A stretch of DNA of 64,000 nt from Cyclobacteriaceae bacterium (GTDB lineage: Bacteria; Bacteroidota; Bacteroidia; Cytophagales; Cyclobacteriaceae), in contig JALHOT010000003.1 of the NCBI GenBank assembly GCA_022842845.1, positions 124,001-188,000 on the forward strand, in the 5' to 3' direction. Below the pieces are notes generated by a model. The model had not been told where the DNA came from. It worked only from the letters and a program-made list of their open reading frames with translations, and ran no database searches. Shown piece after piece: positions 26,875-35,857 of this stretch (the first letter of the stretch is position 1; each line of letters starts with the position of its first letter). The position numbers were made by a program, and so were the translations under genes.

Positions 26875-27501
26875 TTGAAATCGGCCATCATCCAACACTA
26901 TTTTCCTGAACTTACAGATCTGCAAAAAAACCAGTTCGAGTTATTGTATAATCTTTATTCAGAATGGAATGACAAGATTAATGTCATTTCAAGAAAGGAC
27001 ATTGAAAATCTGTATATCAACCACGTGCTGCATTCCTTAGGTATAGCCAAAGTGCAAACATTTAAGGCGGGCGCCAGCATATTAGATGTAGGAACAGGAG
27101 GTGGCTTCCCTGGCATTCCACTGGCTATTCTATTTCCGGAAGTTAAATTTCATTTAGTTGATTCCATTGGAAAAAAGATAACCGTAGTACGCGAAGTGTC
27201 TTCTGCTATAGGACTAAAAAATGTAACGGCAGAGCAAGCACGTGCAGAACAGTTAAAGGAGGAATATGACTTTATTGTCAGCCGTGCAGTAACGCGTATC
27301 AAAGAATTTTATCAATGGATTCATCGCAAAACCAAAAAACAATCGCTGCACGAAAGAGATAATGGTATTCTTTATTTAAAGGGAGGTGATCTTGATGAAG
27401 AACTGAATGAGCTGAAGAAGCCCTATCAGCTGTATAATTTATCCGATTATTTTAAAGAAGACTTTTTCGAAACGAAGAAGGTGGTCTATGTGCCTTTGTA
27501 G
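26875..27501 (+). CDS. rsmG: 16S rRNA (guanine527-N7)-methyltransferase RsmG
   Basis: 208 residues from a TTG at 26875 (the family begins just so: IIQHYFPELTDLQKNQFELLYNLYSEWN). It methylates G527 of 16S rRNA at N7 with SAM. Diagnostic blocks are WNDKINVISRKDIENLYINHVLHSL, the SAM loop DVGTGGGFPGIPLAILFPE, VDSIGKKITVVREV and the FIVSRAVTRIKEF catalytic-side block. Length is normal. It is 44 bases after the sigma factor on the same strand, and ends 5 bases from the convergent fluC. Confidence 0.96.
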   Translation: MKSAIIQHYFPELTDLQKNQFELLYNLYSEWNDKINVISRKDIENLYINHVLHSLGIAKVQTFKAGASILDVGTGGGFPGIPLAILFPEVKFHLVDSIGKKITVVREVSSAIGLKNVTAEQARAEQLKEEYDFIVSRAVTRIKEFYQWIHRKTKKQSLHERDNGILYLKGGDLDEELNELKKPYQLYNLSDYFKEDFFETKKVVYVPL

Positions 27502-27506
27502 TCATA

Positions 27507-27872
27507 CTACTTTACTAACCACTGTCCGGTAAATACTGCCATAAGGCACAGGACTACACTCCCCACTACGTATAAAGCAGAACTCCATTGGCTACCCGTT
27601 GTTATCAATTGCAGCGTTTCATGACTAAAAGTCGAAAAGGTACTAAAGCCTCCACAAAATCCTACCGCCCAAAATAAACGAGTTTGGGCAGTCATCAGCT
27701 GTCTTCCGTCAGCTAATCCAACGATAACTCCCAGTATAAAACAAGCTGCAATATTGGCTAATAAAGTAGCCAAGGGAAAACTCCACGCATACAAAGCAAT
27801 ATACCTGGCAATACCGTAGCGCACGGCACTCCCCAAACCACCACCTAAAAAAACAAGTAAGAAGTTTTTCAT
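27507..27872 (-). CDS. crcB: Fluoride ion channel FluC/CrcB
   Basis: 121 residues, with four membrane helices, the standard FluC size. The GGGLGSAVRYG motif near the N-terminus and GFCGGFSTFSTF in helix 3 (the Phe-box that lines the fluoride pore and the central Na+ site) are diagnostic. It works as a dual-topology homodimer that exports fluoride. The gene overlaps the end of plsC by 4 bases and is translationally coupled to it. No fluoride riboswitch can sit directly upstream, because plsC coding sequence occupies that position. Confidence 0.96.
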   Translation of the reverse strand: MKNFLLVFLGGGLGSAVRYGIARYIALYAWSFPLATLLANIAACFILGVIVGLADGRQLMTAQTRLFWAVGFCGGFSTFSTFSHETLQLITTGSQWSSALYVVGSVVLCLMAVFTGQWLVK

Positions 27873-28600
27873 TGATTGGCTTGCATCATTTGTAACATCA
27901 CATTAAAGGTATGTTGCTTCAGAGAAGCTACATCACTGCCAAAAGATTTTACATCAATAACCTTTCCCGCAACTACTTTTATGATGCCCGGAGTAGTAAT
28001 CAGTACATCTCCAGGATACATCAGTTTAGAAGCACCAATGACTACCATCGGAATAATATTGGTTTGCGTATCGATGGCTATTTTAAAGGCACCATCTTTA
28101 AAAGGCTGAAGCATTTCCTTGGTTCTGTTCTGCGTGCCTTCGGCAAAAATTAAAGGTGACAAACCACTTTGAATTATATTAGTGAGTTTGGCGAGGCTCT
28201 GCTTACGGCTGTTGTGGTCTGCCCTGTCGACAATAATACAGGCAGATTTAACAATCAAACCAAGCACCGGAATTTTGCCAAGTTCCTTTTTTGCTAGAGG
28301 GCGGAACTCACCAGGTATCATTAAACGTACACCTGGCGCATCTAAAAAAGAAGTATGGTTACTCACAAAGATGTAAGACTCTTTTACTTTAATATTTTCA
28401 CGCCCCAGTAAGTGATAACGAATACCTGTAAGCTTATCAAAGATCCAGGCCCACAACCATATAAATTTATAACCCAACCATCCACTGCGTTCGCCAAAAA
28501 GAAAAGGCAACACAATGCCAGGCAGAAAAATGATCATAGATCCTGTGAATATAACGAAGACCCAAAGGGTATACAAAGCTGAAAATACACGCTTAGCCAT
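27869..28600 (-). CDS. plsC: 1-acyl-sn-glycerol-3-phosphate acyltransferase
   Basis: 243 residues from the ATG at 28600 (a TTG two codons further upstream is less likely). It acylates lysophosphatidic acid in the cytoplasmic membrane during phospholipid synthesis. A membrane segment lies at about 8-38. The catalytic HX4D motif is NHTSFLD, followed by the glycerol-phosphate site FAEGTQNRTKEM and the AFKIAIDTQTNIIPM segment. It overlaps crcB by 4 bases. A GACTTTTG element (seven of eight positions of the -7 consensus) lies just upstream at 28614-28621 on the minus strand. Confidence 0.93.
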   Translation of the reverse strand: MAKRVFSALYTLWVFVIFTGSMIIFLPGIVLPFLFGERSGWLGYKFIWLWAWIFDKLTGIRYHLLGRENIKVKESYIFVSNHTSFLDAPGVRLMIPGEFRPLAKKELGKIPVLGLIVKSACIIVDRADHNSRKQSLAKLTNIIQSGLSPLIFAEGTQNRTKEMLQPFKDGAFKIAIDTQTNIIPMVVIGASKLMYPGDVLITTPGIIKVVAGKVIDVKSFGSDVASLKQHTFNVMLQMMQANQ

Positions 28601-28658
28601 TTGCAAGTATACACAAAAGTCGGTTGTGGATATTCATAAAAAATAGTTGTTTTGTTTT

Positions 28659-29777
28659 ATGAATTCATCCAAGTTTCTCGTCTCATTGTTCATTACAATG
28701 CTTGTCGGCAGTTTAAAGGCACAAGATTTAGTGATTACAAACCGTGGAGATTCGGTTAAATGTATTATTACAGAAATTACACCTAAGCAAATTTGTTTTA
28801 CTTATAAAGAAGGTAGTGAAATAAGAAACGCAATAAGGCCGATTGGCTTAATAAGAAAATATGAAAAAGCTTTTTATGGTGTCGACTCAGCTTTTATTAA
28901 AAGCGTTACCCCTATCACGGTAAATGGTCTGCCTACAATTTCTATATCTGCAGTAGATAATCCCAGAGTTGTCAATACCAACTATTACGACCTTATAGTA
29001 ACACCAAAAGGTGATTCACTAAATTGTAAAATTATAAATATCTTGGATAACGGTATTGAGTATGGATTCTCCGTAAATGGAAACTATATGAAAGCCACTT
29101 TGCCAACAGAAGAAATTAAGTCTTACAAATTTGGTTACTTCACTAAAAAACTAGTGCCAAAATATAGCAAGTCAAGGTTTTCTTTTGATATAGGTCTTGG
29201 CTACCGCACAGCTCCCTATCCTGCTAATATCCCAATCAGTTATAAAGAACATTTAAATAAGCTGAGATCCGGTTTATCATTAGGAACAGATTTAACAGGT
29301 TTCTTGTCACCATTATTTGGTTTAGGTGTTCGGTTTAATTACTACTCATCATCTCAACAAACGGATGATGTATCAATTAATAATGGAACATTCTATACAG
29401 GGTCAATTTCAGAGAAGGTGAAAATAATGTACATCGCGCCCTCCTTATCATTCCGTACTATTGATGCTGCATCACAAAGTAGTTTCATTTTTAGTGTCGG
29501 TGTAGGCTATATGAGCTACAGAGACGAGTTTATATCTTCACAACAATCTTTCATTTCCGGAAAAACTGCAGGGCTTAATTTAACGTTAGGCTTTGATAGG
29601 CCTATTGGACAAACTAAAAAGAACTCACTGAAATTTCAGCTTAGTTTATTATCAGGGAGATTAAATGAAATTGATGTTGAATCAGGTAATGCCACTCAAA
29701 AAATAAAGCTAGAAGGTGATAATGGAGAAGGATTGGGGCGGCTTGACTTAACAGTCGGTTTTAGTTTCTACAACTAA
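28659..29777 (+). CDS. Hypothetical secreted protein with duplicated N-terminal beta module
   Basis: 372 residues from the ATG at 28659, with a signal peptide (MNSSKFLVSLFITMLVGSLKA). The N-terminal half contains two copies of one module: DLVITNRGDSVKCIITEITPK, and later DLIVTPKGDSLNCKIINILDNG; both read as short beta units typical of Bacteroidota secreted proteins that sense or bind ligands. The C-terminal half (about 180-372) is strand-rich with aromatic belts and ends LTVGFSFYN, resembling an outer-membrane barrel ending in an aromatic-Asn. A.T-rich composition is higher than in the neighbours. Its last 4 bases overlap the convergent uvrB. Function unknown. Confidence 0.75.
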   Translation: MNSSKFLVSLFITMLVGSLKAQDLVITNRGDSVKCIITEITPKQICFTYKEGSEIRNAIRPIGLIRKYEKAFYGVDSAFIKSVTPITVNGLPTISISAVDNPRVVNTNYYDLIVTPKGDSLNCKIINILDNGIEYGFSVNGNYMKATLPTEEIKSYKFGYFTKKLVPKYSKSRFSFDIGLGYRTAPYPANIPISYKEHLNKLRSGLSLGTDLTGFLSPLFGLGVRFNYYSSSQQTDDVSINNGTFYTGSISEKVKIMYIAPSLSFRTIDAASQSSFIFSVGVGYMSYRDEFISSQQSFISGKTAGLNLTLGFDRPIGQTKKNSLKFQLSLLSGRLNEIDVESGNATQKIKLEGDNGEGLGRLDLTVGFSFYN

Positions 29778-31801
29778 GCCTTTTTCTCCTCAATTAACTT
29801 TTGAATAGCCATGTACTCATCGCGCAATTTAGCAGCCTCCATAAACTCCAAATCTTTCGCTGCCTTCTCCATGGCTTTACGTGTGCGATCAGCCATTTTT
29901 TGCAAATCTTCTTTGCTGAGATAAGCTACTACAGGATCTGCCGCCAAAGTGGTTTCTTCGCTTTCAATATAATAATTCTTCGTGCTGCGTTTTGAGTCGG
30001 CTACTTTTGTTTGGCCTAAAATTGAATCCTTGCTCTTTATAACAGTTTTAGGTGTTATGCCGTGTTCCTTATTATAATCGATCTGAACTTTTCTTCTCCT
30101 GTTTGTTTCATCAATAGCCAACTGCATCGATTCTGTAACCTTATCGGCATACATGATCACCCGGCCATTTTCGTTACGCGCTGCCCTGCCAATTGTTTGC
30201 ACCAACGAACGTTGATTGCGCAAGAACCCTTCTTTGTCCGCATCCATGATGGCGACAAGGGATACCTCTGGCAAATCAAGTCCTTCGCGTAAAAGATTTA
30301 CACCTATCAATACATCAAACACACCGAGACGCAATTCACGCAATATTTCTACGCGATCAAGTGTACTAACTTCTGAGTGAATGTAACGACATTTTACACC
30401 TACTCTATCCATGTACTTGCTCAATTCCTCTGCCATCCGTTTAGTCAGCGTGGTAACCAGTACACGTTCTTTCTTCTTAACACGCTCGTCAATTTCCTCG
30501 AGCAAATCATCAATTTGATTTTTACTAGGTCGCACATCAATCTCAGGGTCTAGCAATCCGGTAGGTCGGATCAGCTGCTCCACCACAACCCCTTCTGATT
30601 TACGTAATTCATACTCTGCAGGCGTGGCACTTACATAGATCACTTGTCTGTGCATTTCTTCAAATTCGTTGAAGGTTAGCGGACGGTTATCCAGTGCAGA
30701 CGGCAATCTAAATCCATAATCGACTAAGTTTACCTTTCTCGATCTGTCACCTCCCCACATAGCACGTATCTGAGGAACCGTCACGTGGCTCTCATCAATT
30801 ACCATTAAATAATCCTCCGGAAAATAATCAAGAAGGCAAAAAGGTCTCTGTCCAACCTTTCTTCTATCAAAGTAACGCGAGTAATTTTCAATACCTGAGC
30901 AGTAGCCTAGCTCACGCATCATCTCAATATCAAACTCAGTTCTCTCTTTTAATCGCTTCGCTTCCAAATGTCTTTTTTCTCCTTCAAACATTTGCACCTG
31001 CAGCACCATATCATCTTGTATTTCACGAATGGCCTGATGCAACGATTCTTTGCCTGTAACGAAAAGGTTAGCCGGGAAAATAGTTACAACTTTTTCGTCT
31101 GAAATTTTTTTACCGCTGATTGGATCGATGCGTTGGATGGATTCAATCTCATCGCCCCAAAAGTATATGCGAAGTGCGTAATCGGCATAAGCCAGGAATA
31201 TATCTACTGTATCGCCCTTTACACGGAAAGTACCGCGCTTAAATTCTGCTTCAGTTCTGTTATATAGGATATCGACAAGAGCAAAGAGTAAACGATTACG
31301 CGCGATTGTCTCACCCGCTTTCAAGCGAATCACATTTTTTCCAAACTCTTCCGGATTACCTATACCGTAAATACAAGAAACAGATGCTATCACAACAACA
31401 TCGCGCCTGCCAGTGAGTAAAGAAGAGGTGGCACTTAAGCGAAGTTTTTCAATTTCTTCGTTGATAGATAAATCTTTTTCGATGTATAAACCCGAGGAGG
31501 GAATGAAAGCTTCGGGCTGATAGTAATCGTAGTAAGAAATAAAATATTCAACAGCATTCTCTGGGAAGAATTGTTTGAACTCTCCATACAATTGTGCTGC
31601 CAGCGTTTTGTTATGGCTTAGAACGAGTGTAGGCCGATTGGTTTCAGCAATAACATTAGCAATGGTAAATGTTTTGCCAGAGCCTGTCACTCCCAAGAGA
31701 GTTTGATGTGCCTCTCCTCTTTCTACACCTGCTGTCAGTTGCTCAATGGCCTTTGGCTGGTCTCCTGTTGGTTTATATTCGCTTGTAAGCTTAAAATCCA
31801 T
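29774..31801 (-). CDS. uvrB: Excinuclease ABC subunit UvrB
   Basis: 675 residues, the normal length. UvrB is the DNA-loading helicase-like subunit of nucleotide excision repair, working with UvrA and UvrC. Seen here: Walker A GVTGSGKT (37-44), the beta-hairpin YYDYYQPEAF, the helicase DESH box (VIDESHVTVPQIRAM), SATPAEYEL, LLREGLDLPEVSLVAIMDAD, QTIGRAARN and a C-terminal UVR motif (about 630-672) for UvrC contact. It stands as a single gene with a 96-base gap from aroE upstream. It overlaps the convergent secreted-protein gene by 4 bases. Confidence 0.98.
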   Translation of the reverse strand: MDFKLTSEYKPTGDQPKAIEQLTAGVERGEAHQTLLGVTGSGKTFTIANVIAETNRPTLVLSHNKTLAAQLYGEFKQFFPENAVEYFISYYDYYQPEAFIPSSGLYIEKDLSINEEIEKLRLSATSSLLTGRRDVVVIASVSCIYGIGNPEEFGKNVIRLKAGETIARNRLLFALVDILYNRTEAEFKRGTFRVKGDTVDIFLAYADYALRIYFWGDEIESIQRIDPISGKKISDEKVVTIFPANLFVTGKESLHQAIREIQDDMVLQVQMFEGEKRHLEAKRLKERTEFDIEMMRELGYCSGIENYSRYFDRRKVGQRPFCLLDYFPEDYLMVIDESHVTVPQIRAMWGGDRSRKVNLVDYGFRLPSALDNRPLTFNEFEEMHRQVIYVSATPAEYELRKSEGVVVEQLIRPTGLLDPEIDVRPSKNQIDDLLEEIDERVKKKERVLVTTLTKRMAEELSKYMDRVGVKCRYIHSEVSTLDRVEILRELRLGVFDVLIGVNLLREGLDLPEVSLVAIMDADKEGFLRNQRSLVQTIGRAARNENGRVIMYADKVTESMQLAIDETNRRRKVQIDYNKEHGITPKTVIKSKDSILGQTKVADSKRSTKNYYIESEETTLAADPVVAYLSKEDLQKMADRTRKAMEKAAKDLEFMEAAKLRDEYMAIQKLIEEKKA

Positions 31802-31897
31802 CTCAATTGGCTTCTTGGGTGATTCTGGTACTCGTTGATTAGACCTTAAATATAGTTAATCATCGATTTAGCAAACGGCCCAATATTCCTGAGTGGT

Positions 31898-32644
31898 TTA
31901 GCTATTCCAGATTTCCCAGGATTTTTCAGCCTGCACATGCAACATTTCCAAGCCATTTTTAATAGTAGCTCCGTGCATTTCAGCCTTTTGTAAGAAGACG
32001 GTTCTGGCCGGGTTATAAATAAGATCGTATACGAAGTGGTTCTTACCAATATTCTCCATGCCAATAGGTGCCATGGTCTCTGTATTGGGATGCATACCCA
32101 GTGGCGTTGTGTTGATCACCAGGTTACACTCAGTCAAAATCTTTTTATTGTCAGCATTGAGTTGCTCGTAAGTTAACTGGCCCTTGCCAGCCTCACGAGA
32201 AACAATTTTGAAATCAATTTTTAGTTTTTTGAGAGCCTGACGAACCGCTTTAGAAGAACCACCTGAGCCAAGCACTAAGGCTGTGAAGTGTGTTCCTTTT
32301 GGCAGCCAACGCTCAAGGGTTTCGTAAAAGGCGGCTGCATCAGTATTATAACCTTTCAACTTACCCTCCTCTATCTTGATTACATTGACTGCACCAATCT
32401 CTTTAGCGGCAGCATCAACCTCGTCAAGCAAAGCTATTACCTTTTCTTTGTATGGCAAGGTAACATTCAAACCACACAAGCCTTTTGTATTTTCGATCAG
32501 GGCAGTTAATTCGTTAATAGATCCCAGTGGAAACAGCTCGTATCGATGGTCTCTCAAACCATCTCTGAAGAATTTTTCATCGAAGTAAGCCTTAGAAAAA
32601 GAATGACTTACTGTTGAGCCAATTAATCCAAATATTTTTTCCAT
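31898..32644 (-). CDS. aroE: Shikimate dehydrogenase AroE
   Basis: 248 residues, on the short side of the family (usually 265-280) but complete. AroE reduces 3-dehydroshikimate to shikimate with NADPH. The substrate motif GSTVSHSFSKAYFDE, catalytic Lys in NVTLPYKEKV, Asp in YNTDAAAFYETL, the nucleotide loop LGSGGSSKAV and the late NTTPLGM and YNPARTVFLQKAEMHGA segments are all present. It is the last gene of the TPR-comA-DUF368-aroE operon, 1 base after the DUF368 gene. Confidence 0.95.
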   Translation of the reverse strand: MEKIFGLIGSTVSHSFSKAYFDEKFFRDGLRDHRYELFPLGSINELTALIENTKGLCGLNVTLPYKEKVIALLDEVDAAAKEIGAVNVIKIEEGKLKGYNTDAAAFYETLERWLPKGTHFTALVLGSGGSSKAVRQALKKLKIDFKIVSREAGKGQLTYEQLNADNKKILTECNLVINTTPLGMHPNTETMAPIGMENIGKNHFVYDLIYNPARTVFLQKAEMHGATIKNGLEMLHVQAEKSWEIWNS

Positions 32645-32645
32645 G

Positions 32646-33584
32646 CTAATGTTTTAGTTTTAGTCGCGTAGCAATACGCTCAATCAAAATCACGATAAAT
32701 ACACCCAGCGCCATCATTAAAATGGCTTGTAAAAGTAATGGATCTTTTCCAGTTACCTCAAAATAACGACCCGGTAAGATACTCGTATCAAATACAGAAA
32801 TCTGTTCACCTTTACTATTGGTAGCATATTCCTGAACTTCTCTCCATGGCCATACTTTGTTTAAAGAGCCAATCATAAAGCCAGCAAGCGTTGCCACAGC
32901 AATATTATGATGGCGATCTAACACCCACGACAATAATCTTGAAAAAGAAAGGATACCAACAAGGCAACCGGCCACAAATACCAATACGATTGGAATATTG
33001 AATTCTATCAGGGCAGTAATCATATATTGATATTTGCCAATAAGTAGAAGGATAAAAGCACCAGAAATACCGGGAAGAATCATGGCACAAATGGCCAAGG
33101 CACCACTGAAGAAAATAAAGAATAAGTTAGTGGGGCTCTCTGTTGGTGTTACCACTGTTATGTAATAAGCTACAGCTACCCCAATGATGAAACTAAAGAT
33201 AGTAGTTGGTGACCACGTCTTAATCTCTCGCAATACCAATGGTGCAGAGACCAAAATAAGTCCAAAGAAAAATGACCAGATTAATATGGGCTGTGTCTGC
33301 AACAAATGCGTCATTAACTTAGCCAATGACAATAAGCTTGTTACAATGCCCGCAAAAAGCGTTAATAAAAAGGATCCATTTATTTTCTTCCAGAAATCAA
33401 CGATTCGAAATTGAAGCAGCAACTTCAGTGCTGCTCCATCCACCGATTTAATTGATCTGAGTAATTCATCATAGATGCCACTAATAAAAGCAACTGTACC
33501 ACCAGATACGCCAGGAATTACATCAGCTGCCCCCATTGCAATACCCTTCAGGTATAACAAAATATAATCAACAGGTTTTTTCAA
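32646..33584 (-). CDS. DUF368 membrane protein, probable polyprenyl-phosphate transporter
   Basis: 312 residues from a TTG start at 33584, 8 bases after the stop of comA. About eight membrane helices are visible. The diagnostic GIAMGAADVIPGVSGGTVAFISGIYDELL block opens the protein, and a second related copy (ILPGISGAFILLLIGKYQYM) lies halfway, so the fold is an inverted repeat. DUF368 proteins have been linked to recycling undecaprenyl phosphate across the cytoplasmic membrane for cell-wall and envelope synthesis. Its place here next to murein-independent genes (comA, aroE) does not add to that. Confidence 0.92.
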   Translation of the reverse strand: MKKPVDYILLYLKGIAMGAADVIPGVSGGTVAFISGIYDELLRSIKSVDGAALKLLLQFRIVDFWKKINGSFLLTLFAGIVTSLLSLAKLMTHLLQTQPILIWSFFFGLILVSAPLVLREIKTWSPTTIFSFIIGVAVAYYITVVTPTESPTNLFFIFFSGALAICAMILPGISGAFILLLIGKYQYMITALIEFNIPIVLVFVAGCLVGILSFSRLLSWVLDRHHNIAVATLAGFMIGSLNKVWPWREVQEYATNSKGEQISVFDTSILPGRYFEVTGKDPLLLQAILMMALGVFIVILIERIATRLKLKH

Positions 33585-33592
33585 AGTACTTC

Positions 33593-34396
33593 TTATTCGA
33601 CCTCAAAGGGTGGTGTAGTATTGTTCTTCTTTCTTTCAATACCTAAAAAATGTAAAAATGTATCTCCACGCAAACCTAAACGAATGGTCTCCAAGGGTAT
33701 CACTTCATTAGGTGCAATATTGCCCAAATTAACATTGGTGCCTAATAGTTTAATGAACCAAACCTGCTGCGCTTTTTGCGGTGCTTCCCAAATAATTTTT
33801 TCGAAAGGAATTTTTGTTAAAATTTCTTGGACCAAACCCGAACGTACCTCCCCTGTAGATCTGAATAAACCTACATTACCACTCTCACGTGCTTCGCCAA
33901 TTACCTTCCAGGCACCTGCGTCTAGTTCTTTTTGCATCAGTTCAATCCACTGATAAGGTGGAATAATTTTGTCTGCATCCTTAGACCCGACTTCTGAAAG
34001 AACGGTTACTTGTTCAGATAACTTAGTGATGTAATCACACTTCTTATCATGATCAAGGTCTATTGAGCCATCCGATACTTCTGCAAATTGCATATCAAAC
34101 TTATCCAGCACCCTGCGATAATCATCAAACTGGTCGCGGATAATGAAGGCTTCAAACAAGGTTCCGCCAAAATAAGTTGGGATTCCTGCTTCCTTAAAAA
34201 CTTTTAATTTGTCTTTAAGATTTGGTGTAACAAAAGAAGTAGCCCAGCCAAGCTTAACAATATCAACATGATCGGCACAGGTAGCAACAAAGTCTTCTGC
34301 TTCCCGCACGCTAAGGCCTTTATCCATGGCCATAGTGAAACCAAATTGCCTGGGCTTACGGGTACGCTCAGGAAGGTTCTTTAGTTCGTAGTTCAT
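33593..34396 (-). CDS. Phosphosulfolactate synthase (ComA-like)
   Basis: 267 residues. The ComA family adds sulfite to phosphoenolpyruvate to make (2R)-phospho-3-sulfolactate. Conserved blocks are RKPRQFGFTMAMDKGLS, the DIVKLGWATSFVTPN barrel strand, PTYFGGTLFEAFI, AEVSDGSIDL, KVIGEARESGNVGLF and IIWEAPQKAQQVWFI. In methanogens this begins coenzyme M synthesis; in Bacteroidota that pathway is absent and the role is uncertain (sulfonate or sulfolipid precursors are possible). Its start overlaps the TPR gene stop by one base (TAATG). Confidence 0.9.
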   Translation of the reverse strand: MNYELKNLPERTRKPRQFGFTMAMDKGLSVREAEDFVATCADHVDIVKLGWATSFVTPNLKDKLKVFKEAGIPTYFGGTLFEAFIIRDQFDDYRRVLDKFDMQFAEVSDGSIDLDHDKKCDYITKLSEQVTVLSEVGSKDADKIIPPYQWIELMQKELDAGAWKVIGEARESGNVGLFRSTGEVRSGLVQEILTKIPFEKIIWEAPQKAQQVWFIKLLGTNVNLGNIAPNEVIPLETIRLGLRGDTFLHFLGIERKKNNTTPPFEVE

Positions 34397-35802
34397 TAGC
34401 TGTTTTCTTTTCTAAATTGTTCGATGATCTTATAAAGTGCCTTCTGCGTTTCAAGCTGCGGAAAGAACTCAAAGAGAGTTACGTGACCATCAAAGTCCAA
34501 AATTAATGCATTTTCTAAATAGTTAAAGGCCTCCTTAAACTTGCCACCTGCAATTAAGTAAACTGTCATCCTATAAAACATCTCTGCATCATCGGGCAGC
34601 TCATTAAAGCCCTCTGCTAATATGCCGATAGCTCTATCGTACTCGCCCTGATCATAATGGATGAATGACCAGTTGAGCCATATTTCTTTGTCTGATGGGT
34701 CAAGTTTTGATGCCTCTTCATAGGACTCCAAAGCCCTGGGAATATGCCCAATTTTAAAATCAGAGTGGGCTACCGCCTTCCAATATTCAGCGTTTTCAGT
34801 ATGCAGTTTGAGTGCCTTAGTGTAATGATGATTAGCCTCACTCCACTTCTCCATTTTTTCAAGACATGCCCCACAACCAAACCAGGCTTCATCGTAGAGG
34901 TTATCAATCTTGGTTGACTTCTGGTAATATTTGAGGCCTAATTCAAATTGCTCTAAACTCTCGTAAGCAGCACCTATGCAACAATATACTTCTGCACTAG
35001 GTCCTTCTAAGTCTATAGTTTTCTTGAATGAATCGAGTGCCTTGGTAAACTCACTCAAATTCATGTAGGTGTTACCTAAGTTAAAATAGGCAGAGGCAAA
35101 TGTTTCATCGATGGTAATGGCATAGTCGTAGGCGGACAATGCCTCCGAAAATTTCTCCAGCTTATTGTAAACAATACCCAGGTTGTACCAAGCTGCGGCC
35201 GAATAAGGATCTTCGTCAATAAACTTTTGATAATACTCTACACTACTTTCGAGCTGATCGGTTACATCTAAACAGAATGCAAGTTCGTATAACGCACCTT
35301 CGTGATTCAGGTTTAATTCAATGGCTTGCTTATAGGCATCAATGGCCAATTGGTACTGCTCCATCTGTTGATAGGCAAGGCCAATATTGTAATACACTTC
35401 ATCTTTATCTTCGGCCAGGTTGAGTGCCTTCTCGTAGCATTCGATGGCCTCACCATGTTTGTTTTGAAGAGAATAGATAGATCCCTTTGTCAGCAATACT
35501 TCCGGATCATTGGGTTGCATACTTTCAACGTCACTGAGTATATCCAGTGCCTCATCATGCTCACCCAGGTTGGAAAGGATCTGTGCCTTCACTACTTTCA
35601 ATTCAGCCGAAAAAGGATACTGGTTTATGCCTTGGTTAGCGGCATGCAGTGCCTTGTTGTTTTTGCCCCTTAATAAGTAGTAATCAATTATTTCCTGATA
35701 ACCTTCAAGGTCGAAAAATCCTTGTTTCTTTTTTCGCAGGTTCTCCTCAAAAGTCTTGATCAGCTCATTTTCCTCTTCCCGCTTACGATACTCTTTTGCC
35801 AT
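34396..35802 (-). CDS. Tetratricopeptide-repeat protein, operon leader of comA-DUF368-aroE
   Basis: 468 residues from the ATG at 35802; an upstream extension to 35841 is not supported. No signal peptide is seen, so it is cytoplasmic. A short charged N-terminus (MAKEYRKREEENELIKTFEEN) is followed by about twelve TPR units in an unbroken solenoid (about 50-460), for example AIECYEKALNLAEDKDEVYYNIG, ALSAYDYAITIDETFASAYFNLG and ALDSFKKTIDLEGPSAEVYCCIG. It is likely a scaffold for protein contacts. The gene is the first of a four-gene operon, and its stop overlaps the comA start by one base. Confidence 0.9.
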   Translation of the reverse strand: MAKEYRKREEENELIKTFEENLRKKKQGFFDLEGYQEIIDYYLLRGKNNKALHAANQGINQYPFSAELKVVKAQILSNLGEHDEALDILSDVESMQPNDPEVLLTKGSIYSLQNKHGEAIECYEKALNLAEDKDEVYYNIGLAYQQMEQYQLAIDAYKQAIELNLNHEGALYELAFCLDVTDQLESSVEYYQKFIDEDPYSAAAWYNLGIVYNKLEKFSEALSAYDYAITIDETFASAYFNLGNTYMNLSEFTKALDSFKKTIDLEGPSAEVYCCIGAAYESLEQFELGLKYYQKSTKIDNLYDEAWFGCGACLEKMEKWSEANHHYTKALKLHTENAEYWKAVAHSDFKIGHIPRALESYEEASKLDPSDKEIWLNWSFIHYDQGEYDRAIGILAEGFNELPDDAEMFYRMTVYLIAGGKFKEAFNYLENALILDFDGHVTLFEFFPQLETQKALYKIIEQFRKENS

Positions 35803-35857
35803 GTGTAGTCGGTTTGCAAAAGTTAACAAATACAGGGGCAAAACTAAATAGCAAATG

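Noticed and set aside
27873-27960. Fluoride riboswitch controlling crcB
   Set aside because: The region directly upstream of crcB is coding sequence of plsC with a 4-base overlap, and no riboswitch pseudoknot is seen upstream of plsC either.
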